A DNA stretch of 39,482 nucleotides from Nocardia thailandica NBRC 100428 (GTDB lineage: Bacteria; Actinomycetota; Actinomycetes; Mycobacteriales; Mycobacteriaceae), in NCBI RefSeq assembly GCF_000308795.1, contig NZ_BAGK01000033.1, positions 1-39,482 of the forward strand, given 5' to 3'. Position numbers and translations under genes: made by a program. The notes under the pieces were generated by a model that did not search any database, was not told where the DNA came from, and saw nothing but the letters and a program-made list of their open reading frames with translations. The first letter of the stretch is position 1, and every line of letters starts with the position of its first letter. Shown here one piece after another: positions 1-8,665 of the stretch.

Positions 1-464
1 TCGCGCTGTGGACGCCGCACCGCTCCGACATCGGCAAGCTCTACCGCGACGGCGCCCTCGTCCCGGCCGTCGTCACCGAGACCGCCGTCACCGGGGTGAC
101 GCTGCTCGCCCTGGTCGACATCGCCGAACCCGATGCCCCGCAACGCCGCTGGGCCCTGGTGACCCGCCGCGTGCGCGCCCTGCCCGGGCACGCGCTGACG
201 GAGGGCGAACGCGTGCCCGCCGTCGCGGTGCGCACCGACGGAGCGCCCCGGCAGGTGGGGGAGCGGTTCCAGATCGTCACCGCCATGCCCATCGCCTGGG
301 GCACCCGCGACGCCGGGGTCATCGACCGCGCCCGCGCCGCCATCGCCGACGTCGAATGGCGGCTGCTCGCCGACAACCTGCGGCTGGCCGCGACGGTGCG
401 CCGCACCCCCGCGAAACGCATTCTGCTGGACCCGAATCAGCTACCGGGCGGTCTCGGGGCCTGA
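1..464 (+). CDS. C-terminal part of a conserved actinobacterial protein (DUF3239-like?), cut by window edge
   Basis: The frame is open from base 3 and ends at the TGA at 462-464, leaving about 153 codons with no plausible start at the left edge, so the gene begins outside the window. The visible part is soluble and mixed alpha/beta, with segments such as GALVPAVV, LALVDIA, MPIAWGT and a basic end (TPAKRILLDPNQLP). It resembles what I remember of the DUF3239 family of Corynebacterium and Nocardia, in which a membrane N-terminus precedes such a domain, but this is recall and the membrane part cannot be seen. No function is known to me. A 93-bp gap separates it from the secreted peptidase gene downstream on the same strand. 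Confidence 0.6.
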   Translation, partial: ALWTPHRSDIGKLYRDGALVPAVVTETAVTGVTLLALVDIAEPDAPQRRWALVTRRVRALPGHALTEGERVPAVAVRTDGAPRQVGERFQIVTAMPIAWGTRDAGVIDRARAAIADVEWRLLADNLRLAATVRRTPAKRILLDPNQLPGGLGA

Positions 465-557
465 GGGCCGCCCGGTCGGCCTGTCGGGCCACGGGAGCCC
501 GCCCGGCCTGTCACCATGGACCCCGGCCGCCGGAACCGACCCCGCGAGAGGTGCAGG

Positions 558-1958
558 ATGCAGAGGTTCGCTGTGCTGCTGGCCGGGCTGCTCCTGTGGG
601 CGGTCGTCCCGTCCCCGGCGCGCGCGGACGTCCTCGACCCGGTGACCGGCGCCGCGGGGCTCGGCGACCCCTACTACCCCCTCGACGGCAACGGCGGCTA
701 CGACGTCACCCACTACGACCTCGACCTGACCTACGACCCGCCCAGCCATCACCTCGCCGCGACCGCGCGGATCGACGCCACGGCGACGCAGCTGCTCGCC
801 GCGTTCAATCTCGACTTCAGCGGGCCGCCGGTGCGGATGATCACCGTCAACGGCCTGCCCGCGGGGTTCGAGACGACCGGCGACCACGAGCTCACCGTCC
901 GGCCGCTGCTGCCCGTCCTGCCCGGGCTGCCGATGCGCGTCGTCGTCGACTACGCCGGGGAGGCCGCCGACACCGAGGGGGAGGGCTGGACGCGCTCGCC
1001 CGGCGGCGGGGCGTTCGTCATCGGCGAACCGCACGGCGCCGCCAGCTGGTATCCCCTCAACGACACCCCGTTGGACAAGGCCGGCTTCGCGCTGCGCGTG
1101 ACCGTGCCCGAGGGCTGGGAGGTGATGTCCAACGGCCTGCGCACCGAACACACCGTGCGCGACGGGCTGCTCACCACCTCCTGGGTCTCCCGGCACCCGG
1201 TGCTCGGCTACCTGACCACCGTGGCCATCGACCGCTTCACCTTCCTCGAGCAGCGACGCCCCGACGGCACCGAACTGCTGAGCGCCTTCGCCCCGGGCGC
1301 GGAGAAGCACCGGGAGAACGAGCAGCGCGTCCCGGAGATCCTCGACTTCCTCGAAAGCCTCTACGGCCGCTACCCGTTCGAGGTGGCGGGCGGCATCTAC
1401 GTCGACGCGGAGATGCCGTTCTCGCTGGAGACCCAGACCCGGCCCGTCTACGCGCCCTGGACCGACCTCAACACCGTCGTGCACGAACTGACGCACCAGT
1501 GGTGGGGCGACTCGATGTCGGTGCGGCGCTGGTCCGACATCTGCCTCAACGAGTGCTTCGCCAGCTACACCGCCGACTACCTCTGGCTCGAACGGATCGA
1601 CAAGGCCGACGTCGACACCAAGTACCGCGACACCGTCGCGGAGGTTCGCGACGAACCGGAGTTCTGGGAGATCCCGCTGGCCGATCCCGGCGCCGACAAC
1701 GAGTTCACCTCGGTCTACTACCGCGGCCCGCTGTTCCTGCACGCGCTGCGGAAACTGATCGGCGACGACGTGTTCTTCACCGCCGTCGGCGATTTCGTGC
1801 GCGCCCACGCCTACGGCAACACCTCGATGCCGGAGTTCCGCGATTTCGTGCAGAGCCGGACCTCGCTGCCGCTGTCGGAGTTCTTCGCCGCCTGGCTGGA
1901 CCGCACCGAGCCGCCGCCGGAACCGTTCCTCTATCCCGGGTCGCTCGCGCCGCGCTGA
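558..1958 (+). CDS. Secreted M1 family zinc metallopeptidase
   Basis: Exported aminopeptidase-type enzyme of 466 aa. The start at 558 is preferred because an AGAGG-type ribosome site lies just upstream and translation then opens with a signal peptide ending ARA|D near residue 23. The in-frame ATG at 516 would only add a basic leader. The zinc site is complete: HELTH at residues 309-313, and a third ligand, Glu332 in NECFASY, 18 residues after the second His, as in M1 gluzincins. The upstream AEMPFSLETQTR segment sits where M1 enzymes carry their substrate-binding (GAMEN-like) motif. It is about half the length of PepN-type enzymes, so it has the beta-sandwich and catalytic domains but no long helical C-terminal domain, typical of short actinobacterial M1 proteins. 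Its 3' end overlaps the convergent next gene by 28 bp. Confidence 0.9.
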   Translation: MQRFAVLLAGLLLWAVVPSPARADVLDPVTGAAGLGDPYYPLDGNGGYDVTHYDLDLTYDPPSHHLAATARIDATATQLLAAFNLDFSGPPVRMITVNGLPAGFETTGDHELTVRPLLPVLPGLPMRVVVDYAGEAADTEGEGWTRSPGGGAFVIGEPHGAASWYPLNDTPLDKAGFALRVTVPEGWEVMSNGLRTEHTVRDGLLTTSWVSRHPVLGYLTTVAIDRFTFLEQRRPDGTELLSAFAPGAEKHRENEQRVPEILDFLESLYGRYPFEVAGGIYVDAEMPFSLETQTRPVYAPWTDLNTVVHELTHQWWGDSMSVRRWSDICLNECFASYTADYLWLERIDKADVDTKYRDTVAEVRDEPEFWEIPLADPGADNEFTSVYYRGPLFLHALRKLIGDDVFFTAVGDFVRAHAYGNTSMPEFRDFVQSRTSLPLSEFFAAWLDRTEPPPEPFLYPGSLAPR

Positions 1959-2791
1959 TCGGCCAGCCGCTGCCGGGCCCGGTCGGCCCAGCGCCGCATC
2001 CGCTCGTACTGCGTGCGGGCCGCGGTCGCCTCGCCGCGGGCCCGGTGCTCGGTCGTGCGGGCGAACTGGCGTTGCTGCTCGGCGTGCTCGAGTTCGGCGC
2101 GCAGCCGGGCGATCTCGTCGTCGCAGCGCGCCGACGCCGTCGCGGCGGCCTCGGCCTCCTCCTCGGCGGACCGCAGCGCGGTCTCGGCGTCGGCGAGGGC
2201 CGCCTCGGCGTCGGCGAGTTCCCGGCGGGCCTCGGCGTCGTCGTCCCGCTCGGGCGCGCGCGGCTTCTTCGCCGGCGCGGGCCTGGGCGCGCCCCCGCTC
2301 GACACCGCGACAAGACCCGCGGGGCCGAACCCCTCGTAGGTCGCGCCGGTGGCCAGGGTGCCCGCCCGGACGCGCTCGGCGACCTCGGGGTCGGCCAGCG
2401 CGGCGGTCAACGTCTGGCCGACCTCACGCAGCGTCTGCTCGCCGAGCCGGTGCCCGCGTTCGGCGGCCAGCTCGCCCGCCCGCGCGCTCATCGCGTTCAC
2501 CACCTGCTGGCGCTGCCCGCCGAGCGTGCGCAGCTCGGCGCCGGACAGCTTGCGCTGGGCGGCGCGCAGGGCGTCGCCGAGCCCGAGCAGGGCCTCGATC
2601 TCGTCCGGCGCCTCGCGGGCGAGCAGGTTCACCGCCCAGGCGGTGCGGGTCGGTTTGCGCAGGGCGGTGATGGCGGCGGCGAGCTCGCGATCACCGTCCG
2701 CGCGGGCGGCGGCGGCCCGCTCGGACCGCATCGCCACGAATTCGGCGGGGTCGAGCCCGTAGAGCTCGCCGGAAACCTCGTCGAGCGTCAT
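1931..2791 (-). CDS. Hypothetical coiled-coil protein
   Basis: A 286-aa protein starting at the ATG at 2791 (MTLDEVSGELYGLDPAEFV). An upstream in-frame start at 2854 would add 21 low-complexity residues and crowd the divergent lipoprotein promoter. The N-terminal 160 residues are helical and Ala/Arg/Leu rich (LRKPTRTAWAVNLLAR). After a short Pro-rich linker (about 180-200), the last 90 residues are a heptad-like Ala/Glu/Arg coiled coil. There is no signal peptide or membrane segment, so it is probably cytoplasmic. Similar proteins are common in Nocardia and Rhodococcus but I know of no assigned function. A TAGCAT hexamer lies 8 nt before the ATG, a possible leaderless promoter. The gene is convergent with, and slightly overlaps, the M1 peptidase. 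Confidence 0.75.
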   Translation of the reverse strand: MTLDEVSGELYGLDPAEFVAMRSERAAAARADGDRELAAAITALRKPTRTAWAVNLLAREAPDEIEALLGLGDALRAAQRKLSGAELRTLGGQRQQVVNAMSARAGELAAERGHRLGEQTLREVGQTLTAALADPEVAERVRAGTLATGATYEGFGPAGLVAVSSGGAPRPAPAKKPRAPERDDDAEARRELADAEAALADAETALRSAEEEAEAAATASARCDDEIARLRAELEHAEQQRQFARTTEHRARGEATAARTQYERMRRWADRARQRLADQRGASDPG

Positions 2792-2899
2792 ATCCGTCGA
2801 TGCTAGGGGATTCCGCCGGCCGGCCCCCGCGATCGCGAGGCTCGGTATTCTCACCGGCGGCCGGGTACGGCTGAATTGTTCGGTGAGAGAGGTTTTCAG

Positions 2900-3409
2900 G
2901 TGAATTTCCCAGGAACGCGACTGCTCGCACGATTCGTGCTCGCCCCGGTGGCGGCGGTCGCACTGGTCGGGGCGGCCGCCGCGTGTTCGTCGGGTGACGA
3001 CGCCACCACGGGCAAGCCGGTCGCCGGCGCGTGCGTGGACGTGACCGACAACGCGGCGGGCAAGATGACCGCCGACGTGCTCGACTGCGGGTCGGCGAAG
3101 GCCGACTACCGCATCGCCAAGGCGGGCGACACCGCGCAGGACTGCGCCGTCGACAACGCGGGCTTCACCGGCACGGTGGCCGGCGCCGCCGCGAACCTGT
3201 GCCTGGTGCCCAACTTCGCCCAGGGCAGCTGCTACGCCGACGCGGGCAAGCGCCCGGCCCTGCAGGTCGACTGCACCGCGCCGCAGGCCACCTTCAAGGT
3301 CGTCAAGCGCATCGACGGCCAGGCCGACGAGATGCTGTGCGGCGCTGACGCCACCCAGTTCCGCACCGTCGCCGACCCCAAGGCGACGCTCTGCCTGGCC
3401 AAGCCGTAG
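2900..3409 (+). CDS. Small secreted lipoprotein, LppU/SCO3897-like
   Basis: A 169-aa exported protein. I chose the GTG at 2900 because GAGAGAGG lies upstream at good distance; the ATG at 2876 lacks a site and would lengthen the signal sequence. The N-terminus has a basic cluster, a hydrophobic segment and a weak lipobox AAAC with Cys29 as the putative lipidated residue. The mature domain has about seven Cys in pairs (CVDVTD, LDCGSAKADY, CLVPNF, GSCY, VDCTAP, LCGAD, LCLAKP), implying a disulfide-rich extracellular fold. The spacing recalls mycobacterial LppU and Streptomyces SCO3897, an assignment made from memory. It lies divergent from the coiled-coil gene and ends one base before the convergent helicase-associated gene. 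Confidence 0.75.
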   Translation: MNFPGTRLLARFVLAPVAAVALVGAAAACSSGDDATTGKPVAGACVDVTDNAAGKMTADVLDCGSAKADYRIAKAGDTAQDCAVDNAGFTGTVAGAAANLCLVPNFAQGSCYADAGKRPALQVDCTAPQATFKVVKRIDGQADEMLCGADATQFRTVADPKATLCLAKP

Positions 3410-3410
3410 C

Positions 3411-5726
3411 TCAGTCCAGCAGGGCCACCGACGCGATCCGGTGCAGGGTGAAGTGCCGGACCGCGCCGGTGACCGGGTCGACGGCGTCGAGCTGGCCGTT
3501 GCCGACCCGCACCGGTTCCACCACCCGCTGACTCGCCACCCCCGCGGCGTCGACGTAACCGATGTTGACCGGGCGGCGGACCCGCGCGGCCAGTTGCAGC
3601 AGCGCCAGGGTCGCGGCGGTACCGGTGCGGGTGCCGTCGGTGCGCACCGACCTCCCGGTCCGCGCGCCCGCCGCCCGCTCGCCCGCGCGCAGCTCCGACA
3701 CCAGCAGCTCGAGCTGTTCGGTGGTCGGCGGCTGCGGGCGGTAGGGCCGCCGGGCCAGCGGCCGCACCGCGATCCGCGCGCCCTTCGGCCGCAGGTCGAC
3801 GATCGCGCCCGCCGAATCCTCCCCGGCGGGACTGAACCCCGCCGCCCGCAGGGCCTCGAGGACCTCGCCGAGCGGCGCCTGGGCGATCGCCACCGTCGGG
3901 GCGATGGCGCGCAACGCCAGCTGCGCGGCTACCGGCGCGGCCAGGACCTGGGCCAGCAGCGCCGGGTCGTCGCTGCGCAGGAACGACTGCGCCATCCCGG
4001 CGCGCAGCTGGCCGTGCCTGCGGGCGACGTCGTCGATCAGATAGGTGAGCGCCTGCGGCACCGGTGTCCGCGAGTGGGTGGCGAACAGCGCGTGCAGCTC
4101 GGCGGCGGTCAGGCCCGCGTCCAGCGCCCGGCGCACCGAGGACTCCCCGATCCGGTACACCGTGGCCGCGCCGGCGGACTCCACGTCGGCCACCAGCGCC
4201 ATCCGCGCGGCGAGTTCCGGCACCAGCGGGCCCGGCGCGATCACCGTCAGGTCCGCCTGCACGAGGACGTGGTCCACCGGTTCGGGCAGGGCCGCGGCCA
4301 TCTCCGCCTCGGCGTCGGCCGTGCTGGTCGGGGCACCGTGCAGCAGGGCGCGGCCCGCCGAATTCAGCGCGCCGCGGCCGAGCAGCCCGACCGCGGCCGC
4401 CTCGGCCAGCGTGGCGTTCACCGCGTCGAGCCGGAAGTGCCTGCGCCTGCGCGGCATCCGCCAGGCCAGCAGCCTGGCGACATCGGCGGGGTCCGGCGCC
4501 GCGCCGCTGGGCAGCTCGGCGAGCAGGCCGAGGATCGCCTGCCGGTCCCGCACGGCGTGCGGCACCCGCAGTTCGGCGGCCAGCGCGGCCAGCGGCTTGT
4601 CGTTGGCGTCGCGCAGGCCGATCATCCACGGCATCCGGTCCAGCTCCAGCCACGCCTGGGCCAGGGTCACCCAGCGGGTCGCCGGCGGCGCGTCACGCCA
4701 GGAGTCCGACGCCGAGGTCGGCGCCCAGAAGTCGTCGGTCGTGTCGGAGTCCGGCGGCGGGTCCGGCAGGCCCTTCTCCACCAGTTTCGCGGCCGCGAGC
4801 AGCTCGAGCAGCAGCCCGGCCCTCGTCTCGTCGACCCCGGTCTGCTTGGCCAGCCTGCGCAGCTCGCGCACGCCGAGCCCGCCCGCACGCAGCGCGGGCG
4901 CGGGCGCGCGGCCGAGGGCGTCGAGCAGATCGGCGCAGTGCCGCAGCAGTTCCCCGACCTCGCCCGCGGCGACCGCGTTCACCTCGGTGGGCGCGTGCTT
5001 GGTCAGGACGGGCTTGGGCGGCGTCAGCGCGTGCGGATCGGTCACCGGCTCGCGGCGCAGCACCTGCCCGACGGTCACCGGCAGCTCGACGGTCTCGGCG
5101 TCGACCCAGGTGAGCAACCCCGCCGCCAGCAGACGCTGCACCGGGCGGTCGGCGTCCGTGCCGGGCGCCGCGTCGCGGGTCCGTCCGCGCGGCCCGGTGG
5201 CGGCGAGGGTGTCCAGCAGGGCGCGTTCCGGGGGCGCGGCCACGGCCAGCGCCGCGACGATCTCCGGTTCGGTCAGCGCGTCCGGCGGCGCCGTCGTCGA
5301 ACCCAGCGGCCACGGCAGCGCCTCGACGGCCGCGGGGGCCACCCGCAGCGCGTCACCGACCGGCCACACCAGGGCGCGATCGATCAGCCGGGTCAGCGCG
5401 GCGGTGACGGCGGTCTTGGTCGCGCGGTCCTTCAGGGCGTCGAGCAGGCCGGCCTTGGTGAGGGGCTCCGGGGCCGCCGGCGACCCCGAGGCCTCCCCGG
5501 CCTCCCCGGCCTCCGCGACGGCCAGGGCCTCGATGATCGCGAACTCCAGGGTCGTCAGCTCGTCCGCCGCGCGCAGGACCGACGCGCGCTGCTGCGCGCG
5601 GGTCGCCAGCACCGACATCGAACCGGGCAGGGGGACCGCCAGATCGGGCCGCAACTGCAGCAGCGACACCAGCTGGGAGTCGGTCCGCGCGCCGAGCCAC
5701 TCGGCGAGAGAATCCGTCGCGATCAT
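3411..5726 (-). CDS. Helicase-associated (Helicase_C_3) / WYL-like protein, Rv0862c homolog
   Basis: A 771-aa cytoplasmic protein. The start ATG at 5726 (MIATDSLAEWLGAR) is supported by a TACGCT hexamer exactly 7 nt upstream; a longer frame to 5834 would overrun the divergent small gene. Winged-helix-like repeats fill the first 450 residues. Around 480-575 is a segment (VLVQADLTVIAPGP, YRIGESSVRRALDAG, PQALTYLIDDVARRHG) of the XPB/Ssl2-type helicase C-terminal domain. The last 70 residues look like a WYL domain (VNIGYVDAAG, VVEPVRVGNGQL, HFTLHRIASV). No Walker A/B helicase motor is visible, so it is probably a nucleic-acid-binding partner rather than a helicase. In M. tuberculosis the homolog sits beside ercc3/XPB; no such gene is visible here. 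Three 9-bp repeats (GCCTCCCCG-like, 5491-5517) encode an EAG-rich patch. Confidence 0.85.
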   Translation of the reverse strand: MIATDSLAEWLGARTDSQLVSLLQLRPDLAVPLPGSMSVLATRAQQRASVLRAADELTTLEFAIIEALAVAEAGEAGEASGSPAAPEPLTKAGLLDALKDRATKTAVTAALTRLIDRALVWPVGDALRVAPAAVEALPWPLGSTTAPPDALTEPEIVAALAVAAPPERALLDTLAATGPRGRTRDAAPGTDADRPVQRLLAAGLLTWVDAETVELPVTVGQVLRREPVTDPHALTPPKPVLTKHAPTEVNAVAAGEVGELLRHCADLLDALGRAPAPALRAGGLGVRELRRLAKQTGVDETRAGLLLELLAAAKLVEKGLPDPPPDSDTTDDFWAPTSASDSWRDAPPATRWVTLAQAWLELDRMPWMIGLRDANDKPLAALAAELRVPHAVRDRQAILGLLAELPSGAAPDPADVARLLAWRMPRRRRHFRLDAVNATLAEAAAVGLLGRGALNSAGRALLHGAPTSTADAEAEMAAALPEPVDHVLVQADLTVIAPGPLVPELAARMALVADVESAGAATVYRIGESSVRRALDAGLTAAELHALFATHSRTPVPQALTYLIDDVARRHGQLRAGMAQSFLRSDDPALLAQVLAAPVAAQLALRAIAPTVAIAQAPLGEVLEALRAAGFSPAGEDSAGAIVDLRPKGARIAVRPLARRPYRPQPPTTEQLELLVSELRAGERAAGARTGRSVRTDGTRTGTAATLALLQLAARVRRPVNIGYVDAAGVASQRVVEPVRVGNGQLDAVDPVTGAVRHFTLHRIASVALLD

Positions 5727-5733
5727 CCCATCC

Positions 5734-5739
5734 AGCGTA
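5734..5739 (-). promoter_or_regulatory. -10 hexamer TACGCT of a leaderless promoter
   Basis: On the minus strand TACGCT ends 7 nt before the ATG at 5726, so transcription would begin at or next to the start codon. No ribosome site is visible in the 7-nt gap. Confidence 0.55.
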
Positions 5740-5823
5740 CGGGGTGGGGGTCTGCGACGCCCCGCGCCGGCGAGATCGCCTGTCGGCGGACGCGCGCGCG
5801 AGCGGTCATGCCAGAATGAGCGT

Positions 5824-6015
5824 GTGGTGAACAAATCGAAGAAGCCCTATGTCGACAACGGCTGGCCGCAGGTCGGCGACGGCGAGCACGCCGTGACCGA
5901 ACTCGCCGCCACCCGCGCGGGCAACCTGTCGCCGTTCGGCGAGGAGACCGAGTTCCCGGTGCCTGCCAGCACCCTGCCGTACGTGCACCCCCACACGATC
6001 ATCAACAGGGTCTGA
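5824..6015 (+). CDS. Small conserved protein, Rv0863 homolog
   Basis: A 63-aa (GTG at 5824) or 62-aa (GTG at 5827) protein with no membrane segment: it opens VVNKSKKPYVDNGWPQVGDG and ends in a motif-like PYVHPHTIINRV. From memory it matches the short conserved protein Rv0863, which has the same neighbour (Rv0862c) in mycobacteria, so the divergent pair is ancient. Function is unknown. A CAGAAT hexamer (5812-5817) ends 6 nt before the first GTG, suggesting a leaderless start, and this favours 5824. The gene is followed by a strong inverted repeat at 6048-6115 that could end its transcript. Its small size makes it easy to miss in automatic annotation. Confidence 0.8.
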   Translation: MVNKSKKPYVDNGWPQVGDGEHAVTELAATRAGNLSPFGEETEFPVPASTLPYVHPHTIINRV

Positions 6016-6047
6016 GCGCAGGCGAGTTCGGGTCCGCGGCCTCTTCG

Positions 6048-6115
6048 GTCCCGTCCATCAGCGACCGGATACTCGCGCCTTCGGTGCGTTGACTCCGGTC
6101 GCTGATCGACGGGAC
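6048..6115. repeat. Long inverted repeat (22-bp arms, one mismatch) with inner hairpin
   Basis: Arms 6048-6069 and 6094-6115 are complementary over 22 bp with one mismatch. The 24-nt centre can fold again: CGCGCC pairs with GGTGCG around a TTC loop, with one G-T pair. There is no T-tract on either side. It lies 32 bp after the small Rv0863-like gene and may be a transcript-end structure or a dispersed repeat. Confidence 0.7.
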
Positions 6116-6202
6116 GGCCGCGCGCGGCCTCCTCGGGGTCTGCCCCGGGTGATCGGTCGGGTTGATGACCCTGGCGACCTCAGCGGTTCCACAGCGAGCA
6201 CG

Positions 6203-6241
6203 CGAAAGGGGCCCGCACTCATCGAGTGCGGGCCCCTTTCG
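6203..6241 (-). terminator. Intrinsic-type terminator after rpf
   Basis: A perfect 18-bp stem (6203-6220 with 6224-6241) closes on a 3-nt loop. It starts 8 bp after the rpf stop codon (reading the minus strand), so it most likely terminates rpf. The outer stem is CGAAAGGGG/CCCCTTTCG. Confidence 0.85.
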
Positions 6242-6248
6242 TGGCGTC

Positions 6249-7189
<941 letters not shown>

Positions 7190-7223
7190 CTGAAGACTGT
7201 TCGGGGTCACGGCGGGGAACCCC

Positions 7224-7466
7224 TCAGCGGGCGCGCCTGCCCGACCACAGCGCGAACACGATCCCGAGCAGGAACCCCACCGGAGTCAGCATGGCGGTGA
7301 TGTAGAGCCAGAGGCCCGGATCACCATCGGTGAAGATGTGTATCGCGAAGATGGCGACGATCGCGAGCAGCCCGATGCCGAACAGGGCCATGGCGACGTG
7401 CAGCAGGAGATCCGAGGAGCGGCGGCCGGAACCCTCGGGAGGGGTCGGCGCGGAAGGGTTCGTCAC
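7224..7466 (-). CDS. Small two-helix membrane protein
   Basis: An 80-aa inner-membrane protein with a polar Pro/Ser-rich N-terminus (about 18 residues), two hydrophobic helices (VAMALFGIGLLAIVAIFAIH near 24-44 and LYITAMLTPVGFLLGIVFAL near 54-73) and a basic SGRRAR tail, so both ends should face the cytoplasm. It begins at the GTG at 7466; a TACGGT hexamer 6 nt upstream fits a leaderless transcript. Position beside cspB matches M. tuberculosis Rv0870c, also a small membrane protein, though similarity was not computed. Function unknown. The shared divergent region with cspB holds an 18-bp perfect palindrome. Confidence 0.8.
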   Translation of the reverse strand: MTNPSAPTPPEGSGRRSSDLLLHVAMALFGIGLLAIVAIFAIHIFTDGDPGLWLYITAMLTPVGFLLGIVFALWSGRRAR

Positions 7467-7472
7467 CGTTGC

Positions 7473-7478
7473 ACCGTA
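7473..7478 (-). promoter_or_regulatory. -10 hexamer TACGGT of the small membrane protein gene
   Basis: On the minus strand TACGGT ends 6 nt before the GTG at 7466, consistent with leaderless transcription. Its -35 zone falls on the palindrome at 7489-7506. Confidence 0.5.
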
Positions 7479-7488
7479 AAACTGATGT

Positions 7489-7506
7489 GCTGGCGATATC
7501 GCCAGC
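7489..7506. promoter_or_regulatory. Perfect 18-bp palindrome, candidate operator
   Basis: GCTGGCGATATCGCCAGC is its own reverse complement. It sits between the start of the small membrane gene (7466) and a cspB -10 candidate (7511-7516), overlapping the -35 zones of both divergent promoters, so a dimeric regulator bound here could control both genes. Confidence 0.6.
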
Positions 7507-7510
7507 GGGG

Positions 7511-7516
7511 TAGACT
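7511..7516 (+). promoter_or_regulatory. -10 hexamer TAGACT, probable cspB promoter
   Basis: TAGACT matches TANNNT and lies 111 bp before the cspB start, predicting a leader of roughly 100 nt. Long leaders are usual for cold-shock genes. No clear -35 box is visible because the palindrome occupies that position. Confidence 0.4.
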
Positions 7517-7627
7517 TCCGACTACATCGCGTCCTGCCTTGCTGTGGGGCGCGTTCTTTTAGGAACAGGTAGAAAGTTGCCCGAGCCGCAGGGGTTCCGG
7601 GTGCCGAACAACGAACGGGTGAGCGCA

Positions 7628-8053
7628 GTGCCGACCGGCAGGGTGAAGTGGTACGACGTCGAAAAGGGCTTCGGCTTCCTTTCCCAGGACGAGGGTGAGG
7701 ACGTCTACGTCCGCTCGTCCGCGCTGCCCGAGGGCGTCGAGGGCCTCAAGCCCGGCCAGCGCGTCGAATTCGGCATGGCGGCGGGCCGTCGCGGCCCGCA
7801 GGCGCTGAACCTCAAGGTGCTCGAGACGCCGCCCTCGGTGCGCGCCAACCTGTCCGCGGCCCAGTCGGCCCGCAAGGAGGCCACCGGCCCCCGCAAGTCC
7901 CCCGACGAACTGCACGGCCTGGTCGAGGACATGATCACGCTGCTCGAGACCAAGGTCCAGCCCGACCTGCGCCGCGGCAAGTACCCGGACCGCAAACTGG
8001 CCCAGCGCATCTCGGAGGTCGTCCGCGCGGTCGCCCGCGAACTGGACAAGTAA
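7628..8053 (+). CDS. cspB: Cold-shock domain protein CspB
   Basis: A 141-aa RNA/ssDNA-binding protein. The cold-shock domain fills residues 1-65, with RNP1 as KGFGFLSQ and RNP2-like DVYVRSSAL. Unlike the 67-aa Csp proteins it has a helical extension ending in [17 protein letters not shown] and RAVARELDK, exactly the architecture I recall for mycobacterial Rv0871 (CspB). GTG 7628 is chosen because PTGRVKWYD is the conserved family N-terminus; GTGs at 7601 and 7619 are in frame but would add an unconserved leader. The gene is divergent from a small membrane protein, has a probable long 5' leader, and is closed by a strong terminator at 8074-8122. Confidence 0.92.
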   Translation: MPTGRVKWYDVEKGFGFLSQDEGEDVYVRSSALPEGVEGLKPGQRVEFGMAAGRRGPQALNLKVLETPPSVRANLSAAQSARKEATGPRKSPDELHGLVEDMITLLETKVQPDLRRGKYPDRKLAQRISEVVRAVARELDK

Positions 8054-8073
8054 CCGGCCGCCCGGCCGACGAG

Positions 8074-8122
8074 AGCGGGGCCGGACACGTCGCCCGAGAG
8101 CGCGTGTCCGGCCCCGCTTTTC
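8074..8122 (+). terminator. Intrinsic terminator after cspB
   Basis: A perfect 16-bp stem (8074-8089 with 8103-8118) is followed by TTTTCG on the plus strand, 21 bp after the cspB stop. The stem could also stop the convergent DUF2771 transcript. The 3' arm and tail (8106-8124) are identical over 19 nt to the terminator at 21316-21334. Confidence 0.9.
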
Positions 8123-8155
8123 GTGTGGGTCCGGTGGAGGACGGCGTCGGCGCGT

Positions 8156-8665
8156 CTACCTCGGCGTCAGGATGGACCAGGCCGCGTGCGGGATGTAGGT
8201 CTCCTGGCCGGTGGTGGTGTCGCGCGCCAGGATCGGCAGCTGGACCTCGATGCCCGCCAGACGCAGGTCGGGCTCCGGCTGGGACTCGATGGTGAGCGAG
8301 CGGGCGGCCGGGTAGTCGACGAAGCTGAGGATGCGGTCGACCTGCTCGCCGTCGGGCCGCTGGTAGATCAGCTGGACCAGCCACGGGGAGTCGGCGATCT
8401 TGTCCGGCAGGGACAGCTGGACGGGGTAGCCCGAGCGCACGGTCAGCGGGGTGGTCTCGCCGTAGGTGCAGTCCTCCATGCGGACGGTGCAGTAGAGGAA
8501 CGGGTCGACCGTGACGGTGGTGCCGTCGGCGTAGGCGGTGATCTGCGGGTGCCGCTCGGGTGCCCGGTGGATCGCGAAGGCGGTGATCGCCGCGGTCGCG
8601 CCCGCGACCACCAGCAGGGCGACCGCCGCCAGGATCAGGGCCGTGCGGGCATTGAGCTTGTTCAC
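8156..8665 (-). CDS. DUF2771 family secreted/membrane-anchored protein
   Basis: A 169-aa protein with one N-terminal hydrophobic helix (residues 9-30, LILAAVALLVVAGATAAITA), acting as signal anchor, and a beta-rich outside domain with two Cys (LYCTVRMEDCTYG) and a TPLTVRSGYPVQLSLPD segment. From memory this is the DUF2771 family, with M. tuberculosis Rv0875c as homolog at the same place. Function unknown. Its ATG overlaps the stop of the upstream MFS gene by 4 bp (ATGA type), so the two are translated from one message and may act together at the membrane. The 3' end lies against the bidirectional stem after cspB. Confidence 0.8.
   Translation of the reverse strand: MNKLNARTALILAAVALLVVAGATAAITAFAIHRAPERHPQITAYADGTTVTVDPFLYCTVRMEDCTYGETTPLTVRSGYPVQLSLPDKIADSPWLVQLIYQRPDGEQVDRILSFVDYPAARSLTIESQPEPDLRLAGIEVQLPILARDTTTGQETYIPHAAWSILTPR

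Noticed and set aside
8..2806. A 932-codon open frame on the plus strand
   Set aside because: It is Arg/Pro/Ala/His-rich, has no domain signal, and overlaps the M1 peptidase and the coiled-coil gene in other frames; a typical high-GC shadow.
3441..5819. A 792-codon plus-strand frame opposite the helicase-associated gene
   Set aside because: Composition is Arg/Gln/Gly/His-rich without conserved motifs, and the minus strand carries a clear family protein.
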